From Desulfopila sp. IMCC35006 (GTDB taxonomy: Bacteria; Desulfobacterota; Desulfobulbia; Desulfobulbales; Desulfocapsaceae), in NCBI RefSeq assembly GCF_005116645.1, contig NZ_SWCM01000011.1:1-64000 (forward strand): a stretch of DNA of 64,000 nucleotides, written 5' to 3'. A program made the translations under genes and the position numbers. The notes under the pieces were generated by a model. That model searched no databases. It was given only the letters and a program-made list of their open reading frames with translations, and was not told the origin of the DNA. Positions within the stretch are counted from its first letter, which is position 1, and each line of letters opens with the position of its first letter. Shown piece after piece: positions 1 to 10,040 of this stretch.

Positions 1-40
1 TAAACTGTTACAGTTCTTGAGCGGGCTTTGAATCACATCA

Positions 41-150
41 GACTATGCCGAGTTGATTATTAACGAGTCCTTCATATTTCAAGGTGAAATTTGATTACTC
101 GGCATAGTCAAAAACTCGGCATAGTGGCGTATATGCCGAGCTCGGCATAT
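41..150. repeat. Nested palindromes upstream of IS91 transposase
   Basis: The 13-mer GACTATGCCGAGT at 41-53 has its exact reverse complement at 97-109. The core ACTCGGCATAGT recurs at 114-125, and ATATGCCGAGCTCGGCATAT at 131-150 is a perfect 20-bp palindrome. All share TATGCCGAG. The cluster lies about 180 bp upstream of an IS91-family transposase, so it may be the element's replication end or a regulatory site. That assignment is inference. Confidence 0.7.
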
Positions 151-327
151 CCGTCATAGCTTCGCAACCCACCTCCTTTATCAAGGGGCAGACCTCTATT
201 CAATCAGCCACCTCCTCGGTCATAAGTCGATAAACACCACGACAATATATCTTCACGTTACTCCGGAAAGGATGGTGCAACTCAAGAGCCCTCTCGACAA
301 ACTTGAACCCGCACAGGAGGGCGAAAA

Positions 328-1527
328 ATGAAATCGCTACCTGCTCCGTTAAATAGAAAACCTCACCACGAAATTGCTGATGTTTTCAATCGTTATGGCG
401 ATCAATATCGGCAAACTAACAACCCATCATGTGATCAGGCTAAGGTAATGCGACATATTCAGACATGCCGTACAGCTGCACTTGGCGGGCATGTCGAACA
501 ATGCAACGAGTGTGGCTATGAAAAAAACGCCTACAATTCCTGCAGGGACCGACATTGCCCAAAATGCCAAACCATGACAAAAGAAAGGTGGCTAAATGAT
601 CGTAAAGCGGAGCTCCTTCCCTGTGGGTATTTCCATCTTGTTTTCACATTGCCCCACACCCTTAATCCAATTATCCTCAATAATAAAAAAACCATGCTGG
701 CCATTTTGTTTGCTGTGGTCAACGAAAGCTTGCAAGCTTTTGCCAAAGATCCTCAATGGCGTCTTAACGGACAACTCGGCATGGTTGCGGTTCTTCATAC
801 ATGGAGTCAAACCTTAATGGATCATTTTCATATCCACTGTCTTGTCCCTGCGGGAGCTTTATCGCCAACCAAAGACAAATGGAATCCGGCAAGGCAATCC
901 TTTTTGTTCAGAATAAAATCATTGGCGAAGGAATACCGGAAGCGCTATCTGCAAAGGTTAAAGAAAGCCTACCAACAAAAAAAGATCATCTTCCCGGGGA
1001 AAACAGAAGCATTAAGTTCACCGCAAGCGTTTGCCGAAATGACCAAAAAACTGGCAGAAACTGAGTGGATAGCCTATGCCAAACGCCCCTTTGCAGGCCC
1101 TGAACAAGTCTTGGAATATCTTGGCCGCTATACACATCGAATTGCAATTTCAAACAATCGCCTTGTTGATATTGATAATGGGCGGATAACCTTTACTTAT
1201 AGAGATCGAAAGAACAACAACGAAAAAAAGGTAATGCATTTGGATGCTGAGGAGTTTATCCGGCGGTTCCTTTTACATGTTCTGCCGAAAGGTTTTATGA
1301 AAATCAGATATTTTGGCTACCTGTCGAATATTAATAAAAAGAAATGTATCCAAAAAATCAGGCAACTTCTAGAGTCCAAGGAAGGAACGATCGAACAGAT
1401 CAAGGAAACTGTTCAGGAGATAATGCAGCGTGTAACCGGAGTAGACATTACCTGCTGTCCCAAATGTAAAAAAGGAAAGATGATAACGATCAAGGAATTA
1501 CCCAAGATGTTAAGGGATACCTCCTGA
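328..1527 (+). CDS. IS91 family transposase
   Basis: A 399-residue rolling-circle transposase. The N-terminus has a zinc-binding module with cysteines near 59, 62, 72, 77 and 80 (pattern C-x2-C ... [10 protein letters not shown]). An HUH-like HFHIH motif follows at 166-170, and the catalytic segment YLGRYTHR holds tyrosines near 264 and 268. A second Cys pair (CCPKCKKGK) lies close to the C-terminus. The length suits the family and the gene looks intact. The ATG has an AGGAGG ribosome site about 8 nt upstream. IS91 elements move by one-ended rolling-circle transposition and can carry flanking DNA, which fits the accessory cargo that follows. Palindromic TATGCCGAG repeats precede it. I could not place the exact element ends. 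Confidence 0.9.
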   Translation: MKSLPAPLNRKPHHEIADVFNRYGDQYRQTNNPSCDQAKVMRHIQTCRTAALGGHVEQCNECGYEKNAYNSCRDRHCPKCQTMTKERWLNDRKAELLPCGYFHLVFTLPHTLNPIILNNKKTMLAILFAVVNESLQAFAKDPQWRLNGQLGMVAVLHTWSQTLMDHFHIHCLVPAGALSPTKDKWNPARQSFLFRIKSLAKEYRKRYLQRLKKAYQQKKIIFPGKTEALSSPQAFAEMTKKLAETEWIAYAKRPFAGPEQVLEYLGRYTHRIAISNNRLVDIDNGRITFTYRDRKNNNEKKVMHLDAEEFIRRFLLHVLPKGFMKIRYFGYLSNINKKKCIQKIRQLLESKEGTIEQIKETVQEIMQRVTGVDITCCPKCKKGKMITIKELPKMLRDTS

Positions 1528-1813
1528 CGTCTTCAGAAGGGCAAGTTCCATAAATTTAGACACGAGGCTGTCATTTGACAGAAGAGAATCTGTGCGCCTA
1601 AACCACGGCATATGTCCAAAAAAAACAAGTGGCCAGCCCATATGAGTCTTTTTCTAATAAAACACAGGCGGTCTCTACGCTCAGATTACCTTGTGGAAAG
1701 CAAAATTCAGGTCTGAAACACTTTTTTCAAACATCTTGAAAACCACATTCTAAGTATTCAATCCCCATATTATTCCTTGTAACCTAATCGTCCGTGGAGC
1801 CGGTACAGTTCTT

Positions 1814-1924
1814 GCGTTTTATCAAAAATTGCGTTTGGTTAAACGGTAGTCCTGGTGGCTCTTCAACTAAACGCTCCTTCGCACCACTTTGGTATTCCTT
1901 CGGGCGCAACATTCGATAAAACGC
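1814..1924. repeat. MITE-like inverted-repeat unit, diverged copy
   Basis: Arms GCGTTTTATC...ATTGCG and GCGCAAC..TCGATAAAACGC face each other across about 75 nt. The same arrangement, with different arm sequence and the same flanks (GGTACAGTTCTT before, ACACTAT then GAGATCTGAG after), occurs at 11185-11294 and inverted at 14764-14873. Conservation of the arms with variable interiors suggests a small non-autonomous element or a structured site. Confidence 0.6.
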
Positions 1925-2058
1925 TACACTATGGACTTTTGAGATCTGAGCAGACAGCCTCCTCCACGTAAAAAGACTCTACCTCTCTTAAAGACTTTCT
2001 CTGGAAAAATCTCTACCACGAAAAAGGGTTGATTGTTACTTTATCTGGAGGCAGATAG

Positions 2059-2098
2059 GAAAGTACTAGCAACACCTACGATGGTCAGAAATGGAGCA
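2059..2098. repeat. Dispersed 40-bp repeat, copy 1
   Basis: Matches 8250-8289 at 35 of 40 positions by eye. Both copies begin GAAAGTACT and end AAATGGAGCA, and both are followed 40-60 nt later by a TGCTCCATT-like segment. No coding content is recognised. Confidence 0.6.
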
Positions 2099-2879
2099 AG
2101 TGTGTCGGTTGATTTTCTGGAAGCATCAATAATTTATAGTGCTCCATTTACTGCTGCTTTTCTGGGAATAAATTTGAATTTATTAAAGAGCCAGAATGCT
2201 CCTTTTAAGGTTATTTTTGGGGGCATGATCAATCTAAGAATATCAGGAACTATACATGGCTATTTTCAGGATTCTTTTTGATTGCCGTGAGCAAGGTAAA
2301 CAATATAAAGTAGATGATAGGCGGATTTCACGAGCAGATTAATCGATTACGGTATCAAGAAAAATTGACTATCTATTGACTTTACTTCACCAATTCTCGC
2401 AACATCGGAGATATCGAAAAGCGGGCATACACTCTCCGGGCCACTGGTTGGGTGCGAAGCGTGGCAGGGCTGCTATCGCTCCTCAGCGTTTATTTGCTGG
2501 CCTTATGGGTGCTCAGTTATTTCGGCCAGCCGTTCGAGAAACCACCGCACCCACGCAGACACCAAACGCAGAGCTGCCAGTTTTTCTGGCGCGGGAGGTG
2601 TTTCAGAGTCTTTGGCCACTTGCTCGTTTGCGTTTGGTGCCGGTGATGGGAGGCGTTCGGTGAGTAAATATTATTTGGAAATAGTTTGTCTGGCCATGGG
2701 CAAGGATAGAGATTAGAGATTGAATCAGATGCCAGCTATCAAGAACGAGCGAAATCCTGAAGTTATAGTGACCTGTCCCCAAGATACGAGACAGAAGACC
2801 CTGACCTCGCCACATCAGGGCGACTATATCTTCTCTCGATTGTTCAACCTAGTCCGAATGATGCTGGGAGCAACCGGTT

Positions 2880-5800
2880 ATGGCTGGTAAGAGAACTACA
2901 GTGACGAGCAAGCGTGCCCAGAAGCAGCCACAGAAACGGCGAACTGCCACAAGCAGCGGCCCACCAGCGCAGTCGCGCCGCAAATCTGGCAACCCTGGGT
3001 TCTCAGGCTATGAGTATCAGATCGAAGTCTCCGTCTGGGTGGCGCTAGACCTCATGCTTGCCAAGGACGTGACCGAAGAGATCGAGATCGAGCCTCGCTC
3101 GGAAGAGGATATCCAAGCGGCAGTAACAGACCCCTCGTCGGCTTCTCTTGGCTTACAGGTGCATTGTACTCAGTTCCACCTGATCATGCAGGCTAAGACC
3201 CGTTCGAGTTCTCCATGGTCGTCGACGGTCTTCGCCGACATCCTTCTAGGCAAGGACGCCGACGTTACGAATCAAGGCGCCAGGCGCCGCCGGCCGCTCA
3301 CTATGCTCCAGGCAGATCCCCATGGCCGCTACATCTTCGTAACGAATGAAGCATCGACGGAAGCGTTGAGGCCACACGAAGGTACACACTTGTTTGACTT
3401 TCCCGAAGTCGATGAACTCCCACCACACACGCGCCACGGCTTTGACTCGACAGCACGAGCGTCTCTGGCGCCGCGAATTGTGCTGTTGACCGGCGTTACT
3501 CGCGAAGTGCTTTGCGGCCGCATCGCCGCGTTGCTCTCTCAGTACGGCCATGTCCCGATATCCAGACATGATGGCTGTTTGCGCGACCTGCGTGAGGCGG
3601 TACGCCGGCGGATTGAGGGTGCCCATGGTGGCCTTTGGACGCGGTCCGAGGTGATTGAGGTGCTGGTCAACCATGGCGGCTCGCTAGCGCCCACCCGCGA
3701 TATGGACCACTATGTTCGCCCGAAGTCGTTTGACGCCATAAAGGCCCAGCTCGATACAGCGCACGCCGTGGTTATCGCGGGGCCATCGGGGACTGGCAAA
3801 ACCCTGACAGCCGACATTCTTGAACTCGATCTACGTCGTGGGTCCCCCCCTTTTGACGTTGTCGGCGAAGAAAGCGGACCCGGCTTCATACGAGGGAATC
3901 TTACTCGTACCGACCCGGTCCTGTTTCACTTACGCGACCCTTGGGGTGGCAATCGCCTCACGCCCGGCGCCGATCGTTGGAGTGGCGAACTTCCCAAGCT
4001 ACTCGACAATGCCGGCCCTGGGCGGAAATTTCTGATCACATCCCGCTCTGACGTGATGCAAAGTGCTGGCAACGAACTGGCAAAGGAACTGCGTCCCTAT
4101 ATAGTCTCGATCGAGGTCGAGGACTATGGAGCCGACCTACTCGCGGAAATTTACGATGGGCTCGCGGCGGACCTGACCGGTCACTCCAAACACTTGGCGG
4201 CACAGTATCGGAAGCGGGCGCTCGCGGTCTTGACCAGACCATTTGAGGTGAAGCGGTTCATGGTCGCATTAAGTCGCGAAGCTGGCGAAAAGCCTCGCAA
4301 GGTTGACGAAATCATTGCCGACTCACAGATCGAAGCCATCTCAGGAGTTATCGCTAAACAGGTTGGCGCAGATGGCGCCGAGGCCGCCGCAATCATTTGG
4401 GCCATGCTAAGCGCGCGAAAAGCGGTCGCGCGCGATGTCTTCGCCAAATTCGGGCGTCGTTTGAGATCGGCAGTTCCGAATTTGCGGCCTGATGTCGAAG
4501 GTCTGATTGATTTCCTGGTGGCTGGACAGAACCTGCGTCAAGACGGCGCAGCGCTGGCCTTTTACCATCCACGCGTCGAGGACGGCCTGCGTCTCACCTT
4601 CATGCTTCGTCCGCTAGATGCTGAGCGTATCCTGTCGACTTCAGTTGATGTCTTATTTGCTTGGGACCGGGCGGGAGAGGATTGGGGCATGGAAACCGGC
4701 CTCAAGGTTTTGCAGACAACCGCCAAGGTCAAGGAGCTCGAGCTGGATTTGTCGCCAGTCACGACGCAACGCCTCGATCAGTATCTCGAAGCTGTTGCCC
4801 TGTCTTCGGCCAATCGCGCCGACTTTGAAGGCGCGTTACGTGATCTTGCGCGTTTCGGATCAGACGATAACCCGCCTGCACGATTGGCTCGACTTCTTCT
4901 TGAAGGCAAACCTGAGACCGATGCCATTTTCAACATAGAACACTGGCGCGCTCCTTCTCTCTCCTGGGAGGATATTTCTGCCCTCCGAGATGATAAACAC
5001 ACCCAGCCGTTGATTGAGCGGTTTATCCGGGAAATTTTGCCGTTCACGCACCAGTACTATCACACTGAGCTGGTCCCGCTTCTCGAACGCCTTGCGATCA
5101 ATCTCACAGGGCCTTTCTGGAACGCGCTTGATACAATCGCCGGTCCGGGCGATCCGCCCCACAATATCGATGTGATCGTTACGGGTGCTCTGACAGTCAA
5201 CTCTCCAGACTACGAGCATGTGATCGAGCGCTTTGCAAGTTCGGAGGCCGAGGCTAACGCTTGGATGGAAGGCTTTGCCAAGGATTCATACGAAGCGCAG
5301 GAACACGCGGTCGATGCCGACGCGGCCGATTACATCACTGAAGAGCCTGGAGAACGGTATTTCAACGCTCGCGAAGGCATGAAGATGGTCGTGAGGCTTC
5401 GACGCGAACGTGAAGGCGTGGCATGGATTGCCGGTCATCCACAACGAAAGCTTCTTCTCTATGCACTCGGAGATCTGATCGGAGATCGTCATAGGGCACC
5501 GCCGATTGCGGAGCTGGAGTTCTTATTGGCAAATGCAGACGACTGGGTCCGGGATAAAGCTTGGTCCGCAGTGGTTTGCCATTGGGACGATGCTCTGCGC
5601 GGCTTTCTCATTGACGAGCTGGCTCGTTCGGATATCGACGGTGCCAGCCAGCGTCGGTTGCTTATCAAAATAGCTGCGGCTAACGGTCACGGCGATCCAG
5701 TGCCTGATCTTGTCGACGTAGCCAGACGTGTGCCGTTCGCACGGCGTCTGGAGTTGGTCTACGACGTTGTCACGACCAAGCTTGACGACGACCCAAAGGA

Positions 5801-7175
5801 AGAGGATGGCGCAGCAGTGACGCGTGCGCGGGCCGAGTGCCTGTTGAACAGCTTCGTCGATGACGAGCGCGAGTTGGCGCGGGCCTTGCTGGAGATACTG
5901 GCGGGTGGCAATATCCGCACGACGGCAAGTGCGCTGACCGAGCCAAGTCGGCAGCTTCTGGCTACGACTCTCGCCAGCGCTTCAACCGATTTGACTGGGC
6001 CGTTGGCGTGTCTCGCAGCTGGTGCCGGTATGAACATCGATGAGGCTGCTGTTCGGCTGCTCTCGACCGACAACGCAGCTGACGGCAAGGTGGCCATCCA
6101 GGCTTTGGTGATTGCCGATGCCCCCGAGCTGCGAACAATGCTTCAGCAGGCGTTGAAGCACAAGCGTTACCCAGTAAGGCGACGCGCTTTTCAGGAGCTC
6201 GCGGCCAGTGCGACAACAGACGAAAGGAACAGCCTCATTACTGTGGCCAACGATCACAGCGCGGACGTCCGACTGGCGTTCGCTGAACTCATGATAAAAG
6301 AACTTTGGCCGGAGGCAGTCGACAATTTGCTGAAGCTACTAAGCGATAGGCGTAACTATGCCAGTCACGGCTACCTAGGCGGTGTCGCACAGTGGTCTAA
6401 GTTTAGTGTGGCGCGCGCGGCTGCAAGAGCTCTGGGAGCCTACGAGTCTTTGCCGGCTCCTGCGATTAACGTTCTTCTCCAGGCTGCACAAGCTGACAAT
6501 CCGGATCCTTTTGTCACATACGCGGCGCTCACCGCGATTGCCAAACAGGACGATACCCGGATTGTGCCAATTATGCTGTCGGCGCTATCAAGTCCAGGCC
6601 TTGACCAGTCGCCGTCCCACCGGCCTCGCTCGCAGGCTGCGGCTTGGGCTATCTTCGATCGAGCTATAAGTGGACATTCGGATATGTTGACTCCTGATGC
6701 AACAAGCGTCGCCGAACGGGATGAGGCGCCCATAGCCGGTCCATTGCTAATCGCTTTTGGCATTCATCCCAGCGATGCGCGAGAGACGCTACTGTCGCGA
6801 CTCAAAGCCTCTCACCAACTTGATCGCGAGGCGCTCGTTCGCACGGCGGCGATTGTGGTCAATAACGTTGAGGGGATGACGCTGGATGATCGAGAGCAGA
6901 TACTGTTGCGGTTGATCAGCGGCGAAACTGTGGACTCGCTAAGTCCCGGGCATCGAACATTGGTCGAGTCATGGAGTGAGGCGCTTGATGTCCGCTCCGG
7001 ATTTGGGCGCTTCATCGCCTGGATCGTCGAGAAATTCTTTAACCTACCCTTGGACGGTGAGATCGGGGACATCCGCGCCTATATCCTACCCGAACGCATC
7101 GGCGTCATGAACCTGCGCTCCCTCTCTCCTTTCAGGGAAGAGGACGGAGGGAGAGTGGACAGTGGTAGCCCGTAG
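2880..7175 (+). CDS. Large STAND-type NTPase with nuclease-like N-terminus
   Basis: 1431 residues. After a basic, Ser/Thr-rich tail, residues 40-110 resemble the DUF4297/Cap4 type of PD-(D/E)XK nuclease: GYEYQ at 43-47, an acidic EEDI near 75-78, then QAKT at 104-107 (the Q-x-K active-site signature). A Walker A motif GPSGTGKT sits at 301-308, followed by a hydrophobic strand with DPW and a KFLITSRSD sensor-like strand, as in STAND NTPases. The C-terminal half is helical and repetitive, plausibly HEAT-like sensor repeats. STAND proteins with N-terminal nucleases (Avs-like) recognise phage proteins and then cut DNA. That role is inferred here. The gene is clearly GC-richer than its neighbours, implying transfer, and an adjacent HEPN-like gene supports a defence role. 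Confidence 0.7.
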   Translation: MAGKRTTVTSKRAQKQPQKRRTATSSGPPAQSRRKSGNPGFSGYEYQIEVSVWVALDLMLAKDVTEEIEIEPRSEEDIQAAVTDPSSASLGLQVHCTQFHLIMQAKTRSSSPWSSTVFADILLGKDADVTNQGARRRRPLTMLQADPHGRYIFVTNEASTEALRPHEGTHLFDFPEVDELPPHTRHGFDSTARASLAPRIVLLTGVTREVLCGRIAALLSQYGHVPISRHDGCLRDLREAVRRRIEGAHGGLWTRSEVIEVLVNHGGSLAPTRDMDHYVRPKSFDAIKAQLDTAHAVVIAGPSGTGKTLTADILELDLRRGSPPFDVVGEESGPGFIRGNLTRTDPVLFHLRDPWGGNRLTPGADRWSGELPKLLDNAGPGRKFLITSRSDVMQSAGNELAKELRPYIVSIEVEDYGADLLAEIYDGLAADLTGHSKHLAAQYRKRALAVLTRPFEVKRFMVALSREAGEKPRKVDEIIADSQIEAISGVIAKQVGADGAEAAAIIWAMLSARKAVARDVFAKFGRRLRSAVPNLRPDVEGLIDFLVAGQNLRQDGAALAFYHPRVEDGLRLTFMLRPLDAERILSTSVDVLFAWDRAGEDWGMETGLKVLQTTAKVKELELDLSPVTTQRLDQYLEAVALSSANRADFEGALRDLARFGSDDNPPARLARLLLEGKPETDAIFNIEHWRAPSLSWEDISALRDDKHTQPLIERFIREILPFTHQYYHTELVPLLERLAINLTGPFWNALDTIAGPGDPPHNIDVIVTGALTVNSPDYEHVIERFASSEAEANAWMEGFAKDSYEAQEHAVDADAADYITEEPGERYFNAREGMKMVVRLRREREGVAWIAGHPQRKLLLYALGDLIGDRHRAPPIAELEFLLANADDWVRDKAWSAVVCHWDDALRGFLIDELARSDIDGASQRRLLIKIAAANGHGDPVPDLVDVARRVPFARRLELVYDVVTTKLDDDPKEEDGAAVTRARAECLLNSFVDDERELARALLEILAGGNIRTTASALTEPSRQLLATTLASASTDLTGPLACLAAGAGMNIDEAAVRLLSTDNAADGKVAIQALVIADAPELRTMLQQALKHKRYPVRRRAFQELAASATTDERNSLITVANDHSADVRLAFAELMIKELWPEAVDNLLKLLSDRRNYASHGYLGGVAQWSKFSVARAAARALGAYESLPAPAINVLLQAAQADNPDPFVTYAALTAIAKQDDTRIVPIMLSALSSPGLDQSPSHRPRSQAAAWAIFDRAISGHSDMLTPDATSVAERDEAPIAGPLLIAFGIHPSDARETLLSRLKASHQLDREALVRTAAIVVNNVEGMTLDDREQILLRLISGETVDSLSPGHRTLVESWSEALDVRSGFGRFIAWIVEKFFNLPLDGEIGDIRAYILPERIGVMNLRSLSPFREEDGGRVDSGSP

Positions 7176-7250
7176 GTTGGGGTGACGGCGGAACCCCAAC
7201 ATTTGCCGTGCCCGTGGCGTTGGGGTTCGCTTTGCTTACCGCCAACCTAC
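7172..7250. repeat. Long imperfect hairpin (MITE/REP-like)
   Basis: GTAGGTTGG at 7172-7180 pairs exactly with CCAACCTAC at 7242-7250. Inner segments GAACCCCAAC and GTTGGGGTTC also pair, so the unit folds into a branched hairpin. The GTAGGTTGGGGT...ACCCAAC pattern resembles widespread bacterial palindromic elements. It starts at the stop codon of the large NTPase gene and marks the end of the GC-rich segment. Confidence 0.65.
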
Positions 7251-7374
7251 TTGATTTTTGCCCTTGGCTTCCCATATCAAGAAGAAAAAAGGCAAGATCT
7301 ATTTATGCCTCAAATATAACCAGTAAATACACCGGATTACCCGGTGATTAACTCGTTGGGCAAATGAGAATATT

Positions 7375-8085
7375 ATGAACGAAGAAGAAAAGAAGGCCAG
7401 GAGAGAAAAACTGAGAAAAGGGATCAAGGTATCCCGTATAGCGCATAAGATTGTCATGAGCAGTTTCGATGAAATAAACGACTTCAACGACTTTATGAAG
7501 TCGGCTATCAAAAGAGAGCAGGACCTCACCTCTAAACGTCTTGAGAAGGGAGCAAGTGGGTTAGAAGGAGAGGAACTTGATCGATACTGGGATTTTTTCG
7601 CAGAAGACTACCAGAAAATAGGCTCAGTTTTTGAAAAGCTCGCCCTTGATTCCTTTGTCGTAATGCTCTATTCCCGTGTGGAGACTGGAATGGCAACATT
7701 GTGTGACGCACTGCGTCAAGATAGGCAGAAGGATAAAGGAGAAAAGATCGGTTTGCGCTACAGTGATCTCCGAGGGAGCGGTTACCTTGACCAAGCGAGG
7801 CTTTACATTGAAAAAGTTCTTGGCATTGATCTGGACCTTGGAAGCAACACCCAATGGCTTGAAATAAATGCACTCAAGGCACTTAGAAATACGATTGTCC
7901 ACGAAGAAGGTTGGATAAATACCAAGAATACAAGATTTAAGAATTATATCAAACGAGGATTTATCGAACTTAGAAATCAAAATGAAGAGAACGATCAGAT
8001 CTCGGGACGTGTCATAATAAGTGCTGCGTATATCGATTACATTCTACCGCAGATCCGGACGTTCTTTCTGAACATCAAGATCTAA
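7375..8085 (+). CDS. HEPN-like protein, candidate RNase effector
   Basis: 236 residues, mostly helical, with a Lys/Glu-rich N-terminus. The segment LKALRNTIVHEEG carries R171-N172...H176, the R-x4-H motif of HEPN ribonucleases. HEPN proteins are frequent RNA-cleaving effectors in toxin-antitoxin and antiphage systems. No second recognisable domain is visible. It lies 200 bp after the STAND NTPase on the same strand but is AT-rich, so the two may have different origins. The ribosome site is weak (GAGAAT). The function is inferred from one motif and fold character; a MAE_28990/RiboL-PSP-like HEPN is one alternative. Confidence 0.5.
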   Translation: MNEEEKKARREKLRKGIKVSRIAHKIVMSSFDEINDFNDFMKSAIKREQDLTSKRLEKGASGLEGEELDRYWDFFAEDYQKIGSVFEKLALDSFVVMLYSRVETGMATLCDALRQDRQKDKGEKIGLRYSDLRGSGYLDQARLYIEKVLGIDLDLGSNTQWLEINALKALRNTIVHEEGWINTKNTRFKNYIKRGFIELRNQNEENDQISGRVIISAAYIDYILPQIRTFFLNIKI

Positions 8086-8249
8086 AAATGACTCTTGCGT
8101 GATCAAAGTAGAAAAATCAGCAATGTTGCCCGACAGCCTTTTTCAGAGGACAGCAAAAAGCCTCGGCCGCTGAAAAGCACGTTGTCTATACTGGTCACTT
8201 CGGGATGAGTGTCAGGCAGCGTGCAAGATAGTAACTGAGATAATGGTGT

Positions 8250-8289
8250 GAAAGTACTTTCAACGCCGACGATGGTCCGAAATGGAGCA
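8250..8289. repeat. Dispersed 40-bp repeat, copy 2
   Basis: Diverged copy of 2059-2098 (five differences seen). It is preceded at 8228-8240 by GATAGTAACTGA, which also occurs at 10690-10701 after a similar GGCARCGTG segment. These fragments look like remains of one dispersed repeat family. Confidence 0.6.
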
Positions 8290-8519
8290 ATTAAATTTAT
8301 TGATAGTCAATCTTAAATCATCAGATGCTCCATTGGGAGTATGCTTTGGAATCAGGTCCAAGTTCGATCTGCTCAGGAAACATCTACACTTAGCTGCTAT
8401 GGAGATAATTTTATATTGCCAGCACACTCTTAAATAACTCACCAGATCTATCTTGAATAACTGGCTCTGTTCTGAACAGCGACAGGATTGCAATCATTTA
8501 CAATCAGTAGCAAAGATGT

Positions 8520-8555
8520 AATCAGGAGGCCTCTGCGAGGACCTCCTGATTTTCT
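8520..8555. terminator. Intrinsic terminator between convergent genes
   Basis: AATCAGGAGG at 8520-8529 pairs perfectly with CCTCCTGATT at 8542-8551 (10 bp, 12-nt loop), followed by TTTTC on the plus strand. It sits between the rightward HEPN-like gene and the leftward diheme cytochrome gene and could serve both directions. The rest of 8086-8588 holds only repeat fragments. Confidence 0.65.
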
Positions 8556-8588
8556 GCGCCATTGTTGAATAAAAGATACGATTGAAAT

Positions 8589-10040
8589 CTAAAAGTCGCC
8601 GTGCAAAACCCTTGCCTCGTAAACGAGCCAGTAGATTTCGGACTGACTTTCACAATTGCTTATCCAGTCATTTCCATCAGGCTTGGCCGCAGTAGCACAG
8701 CCATCGATTTTCCACGAGAGACTTTCAAGCTGATGAGTAGCAGCCTGATCATGCTTTTTCTGGAGCGATTTGTTGATTGTTTTTATCTTCTGGAGAAGGT
8801 TCTTTTTATCTGATCTGCTGTGAAAATCGTTTATATCCAAGCCAACAATAATTTGTTCTGCTTCCGTTAATTTTTCGAGAATAGTATTAAGCGGATCTAG
8901 GGCACCGTAAATCAGGATTTTTGACTCATCTACATAATTCCAACCAGCTTCGAGTATATCTATATCCGTTGTCCCTTTTGGAAGCGGCTCAACGCGGATG
9001 ATAGTGGCGCTTCTTGTTGAGAAGCCGGCATTGTGATCCCAATCTTCGGTAAACGGCCAGATAACTTCTTGAACATCAGAAGTTGAGCCCTGATCCGGCG
9101 GGCCAGGATTTTTTTGCGGGGGAACAAGGCGAAATGGCCCCTCGCCATCAAGTTTATTTGCATCCGTGAGCGCTCCTGTCTCGAGATAGAAGCCGTCACG
9201 AACATACGCCAGGACCATCTGCAGTCCATTTTTTACATCTATCGGTTCTCCATTCACTAATTTTTCTACCCCAGGTGCTGAGTAGTCACACCAGCCCCAG
9301 GGGGTTTTGGCTACATCGGCTTGGTCGTCATAGTAGAAATTTGCTTGTGGATAATGGCCGTAGACGTGGTACATAAGGGGATCGCTGTCCTCATCCAGCG
9401 GATGGTATTGGGCCCAACCATCCGGCGCAAATACCGTAATGCCTGTGGCTGTGTCGAGTATTTTAACAGTGTCTAGCAGGTCTGCAACCGGTACGCCTCC
9501 GTATGTAGTGTAAAAATCACCAGACTTGTGAGTGTTCATCAGCATGGTCTGCTCGTGGTATGGAAAATAGCCCTCCAATTCGTCGCGACTGATAACTACA
9601 TATGGTGCAGGTACCTTTGTCGGATCATCATTCGGATCACCGGGAAAACGAAGAGCATTTATTTCTACTGTATTGCTGTAACCGTCGCTGTCCGAATCGA
9701 GATTCTGGATAGCTGTGAATGCGGCGAAATTTTTCCCATTATTCCTGTAATCAACTCCGTATCCATTCAACGTATCATTGATGTCTCCACTTTCGTCATA
9801 GCCGTAGGTGTAATGACACCATTGGCAACTGCCGAGTTTAACAGAGACCCCGGGCTTTTTCTCGTATTGGCCGCCGGAATGGCACAGCGCACAGCTGTCA
9901 AGTTTTGTGCCCGCTATTGCCGGGATTGCCTGCACAGCAATGTCGGAATCGGTATCTCCCCCGTGATGATACGCTCCATGAGCTGATGACAGCGGTAAAA
10001 AGAATAAGCTAACTACTACTCCCCAAAGCGTGTATTTCAT
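8589..10040 (-). CDS. GEGP-motif diheme c-type cytochrome
   Basis: 483 residues from the ATG at 10040, which has a GGAGGGGAG ribosome site; four upstream codons are dropped. A signal peptide is evident (basic start, hydrophobic core, cleavage near AHG). Two haem-c motifs follow, CALCH and CQWCH. A calcium-binding-like LDSDSDGYSN segment comes next, and GEGPFRLVPP lies near the middle. This matches exported proteins named for a GEGP motif and two haems. The role is probably periplasmic electron transfer; the partner is unknown. It is an isolated leftward gene with long gaps on both sides, so it may be cargo or a stranded chromosomal gene. Confidence 0.7.
   Translation of the reverse strand: MKYTLWGVVVSLFFLPLSSAHGAYHHGGDTDSDIAVQAIPAIAGTKLDSCALCHSGGQYEKKPGVSVKLGSCQWCHYTYGYDESGDINDTLNGYGVDYRNNGKNFAAFTAIQNLDSDSDGYSNTVEINALRFPGDPNDDPTKVPAPYVVISRDELEGYFPYHEQTMLMNTHKSGDFYTTYGGVPVADLLDTVKILDTATGITVFAPDGWAQYHPLDEDSDPLMYHVYGHYPQANFYYDDQADVAKTPWGWCDYSAPGVEKLVNGEPIDVKNGLQMVLAYVRDGFYLETGALTDANKLDGEGPFRLVPPQKNPGPPDQGSTSDVQEVIWPFTEDWDHNAGFSTRSATIIRVEPLPKGTTDIDILEAGWNYVDESKILIYGALDPLNTILEKLTEAEQIIVGLDINDFHSRSDKKNLLQKIKTINKSLQKKHDQAATHQLESLSWKIDGCATAAKPDGNDWISNCESQSEIYWLVYEARVLHGDF

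Larger units (their letters stand above)
1528..2879. other. Long non-coding gap with repeat relics
   Basis: No convincing gene in about 1.35 kb. It contains a MITE-like inverted-repeat unit (1814-1924) and a 40-bp motif (2059-2098), both with diverged relatives elsewhere in the window. From about 2440 to 2660 the base composition becomes GC-rich, like the following large gene. Short open frames there have no recognisable domain and probably belong to decayed DNA imported with that gene. Confidence 0.5.

Noticed and set aside
2376-2663. Open frames in the GC-rich stretch before the STAND gene
   Set aside because: No domain, no ribosome site and composition-driven openness; treated as relic DNA.
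3246-7072. Many long antisense frames across the STAND gene
   Set aside because: They arise from high GC in the coding strand and carry no recognisable family.
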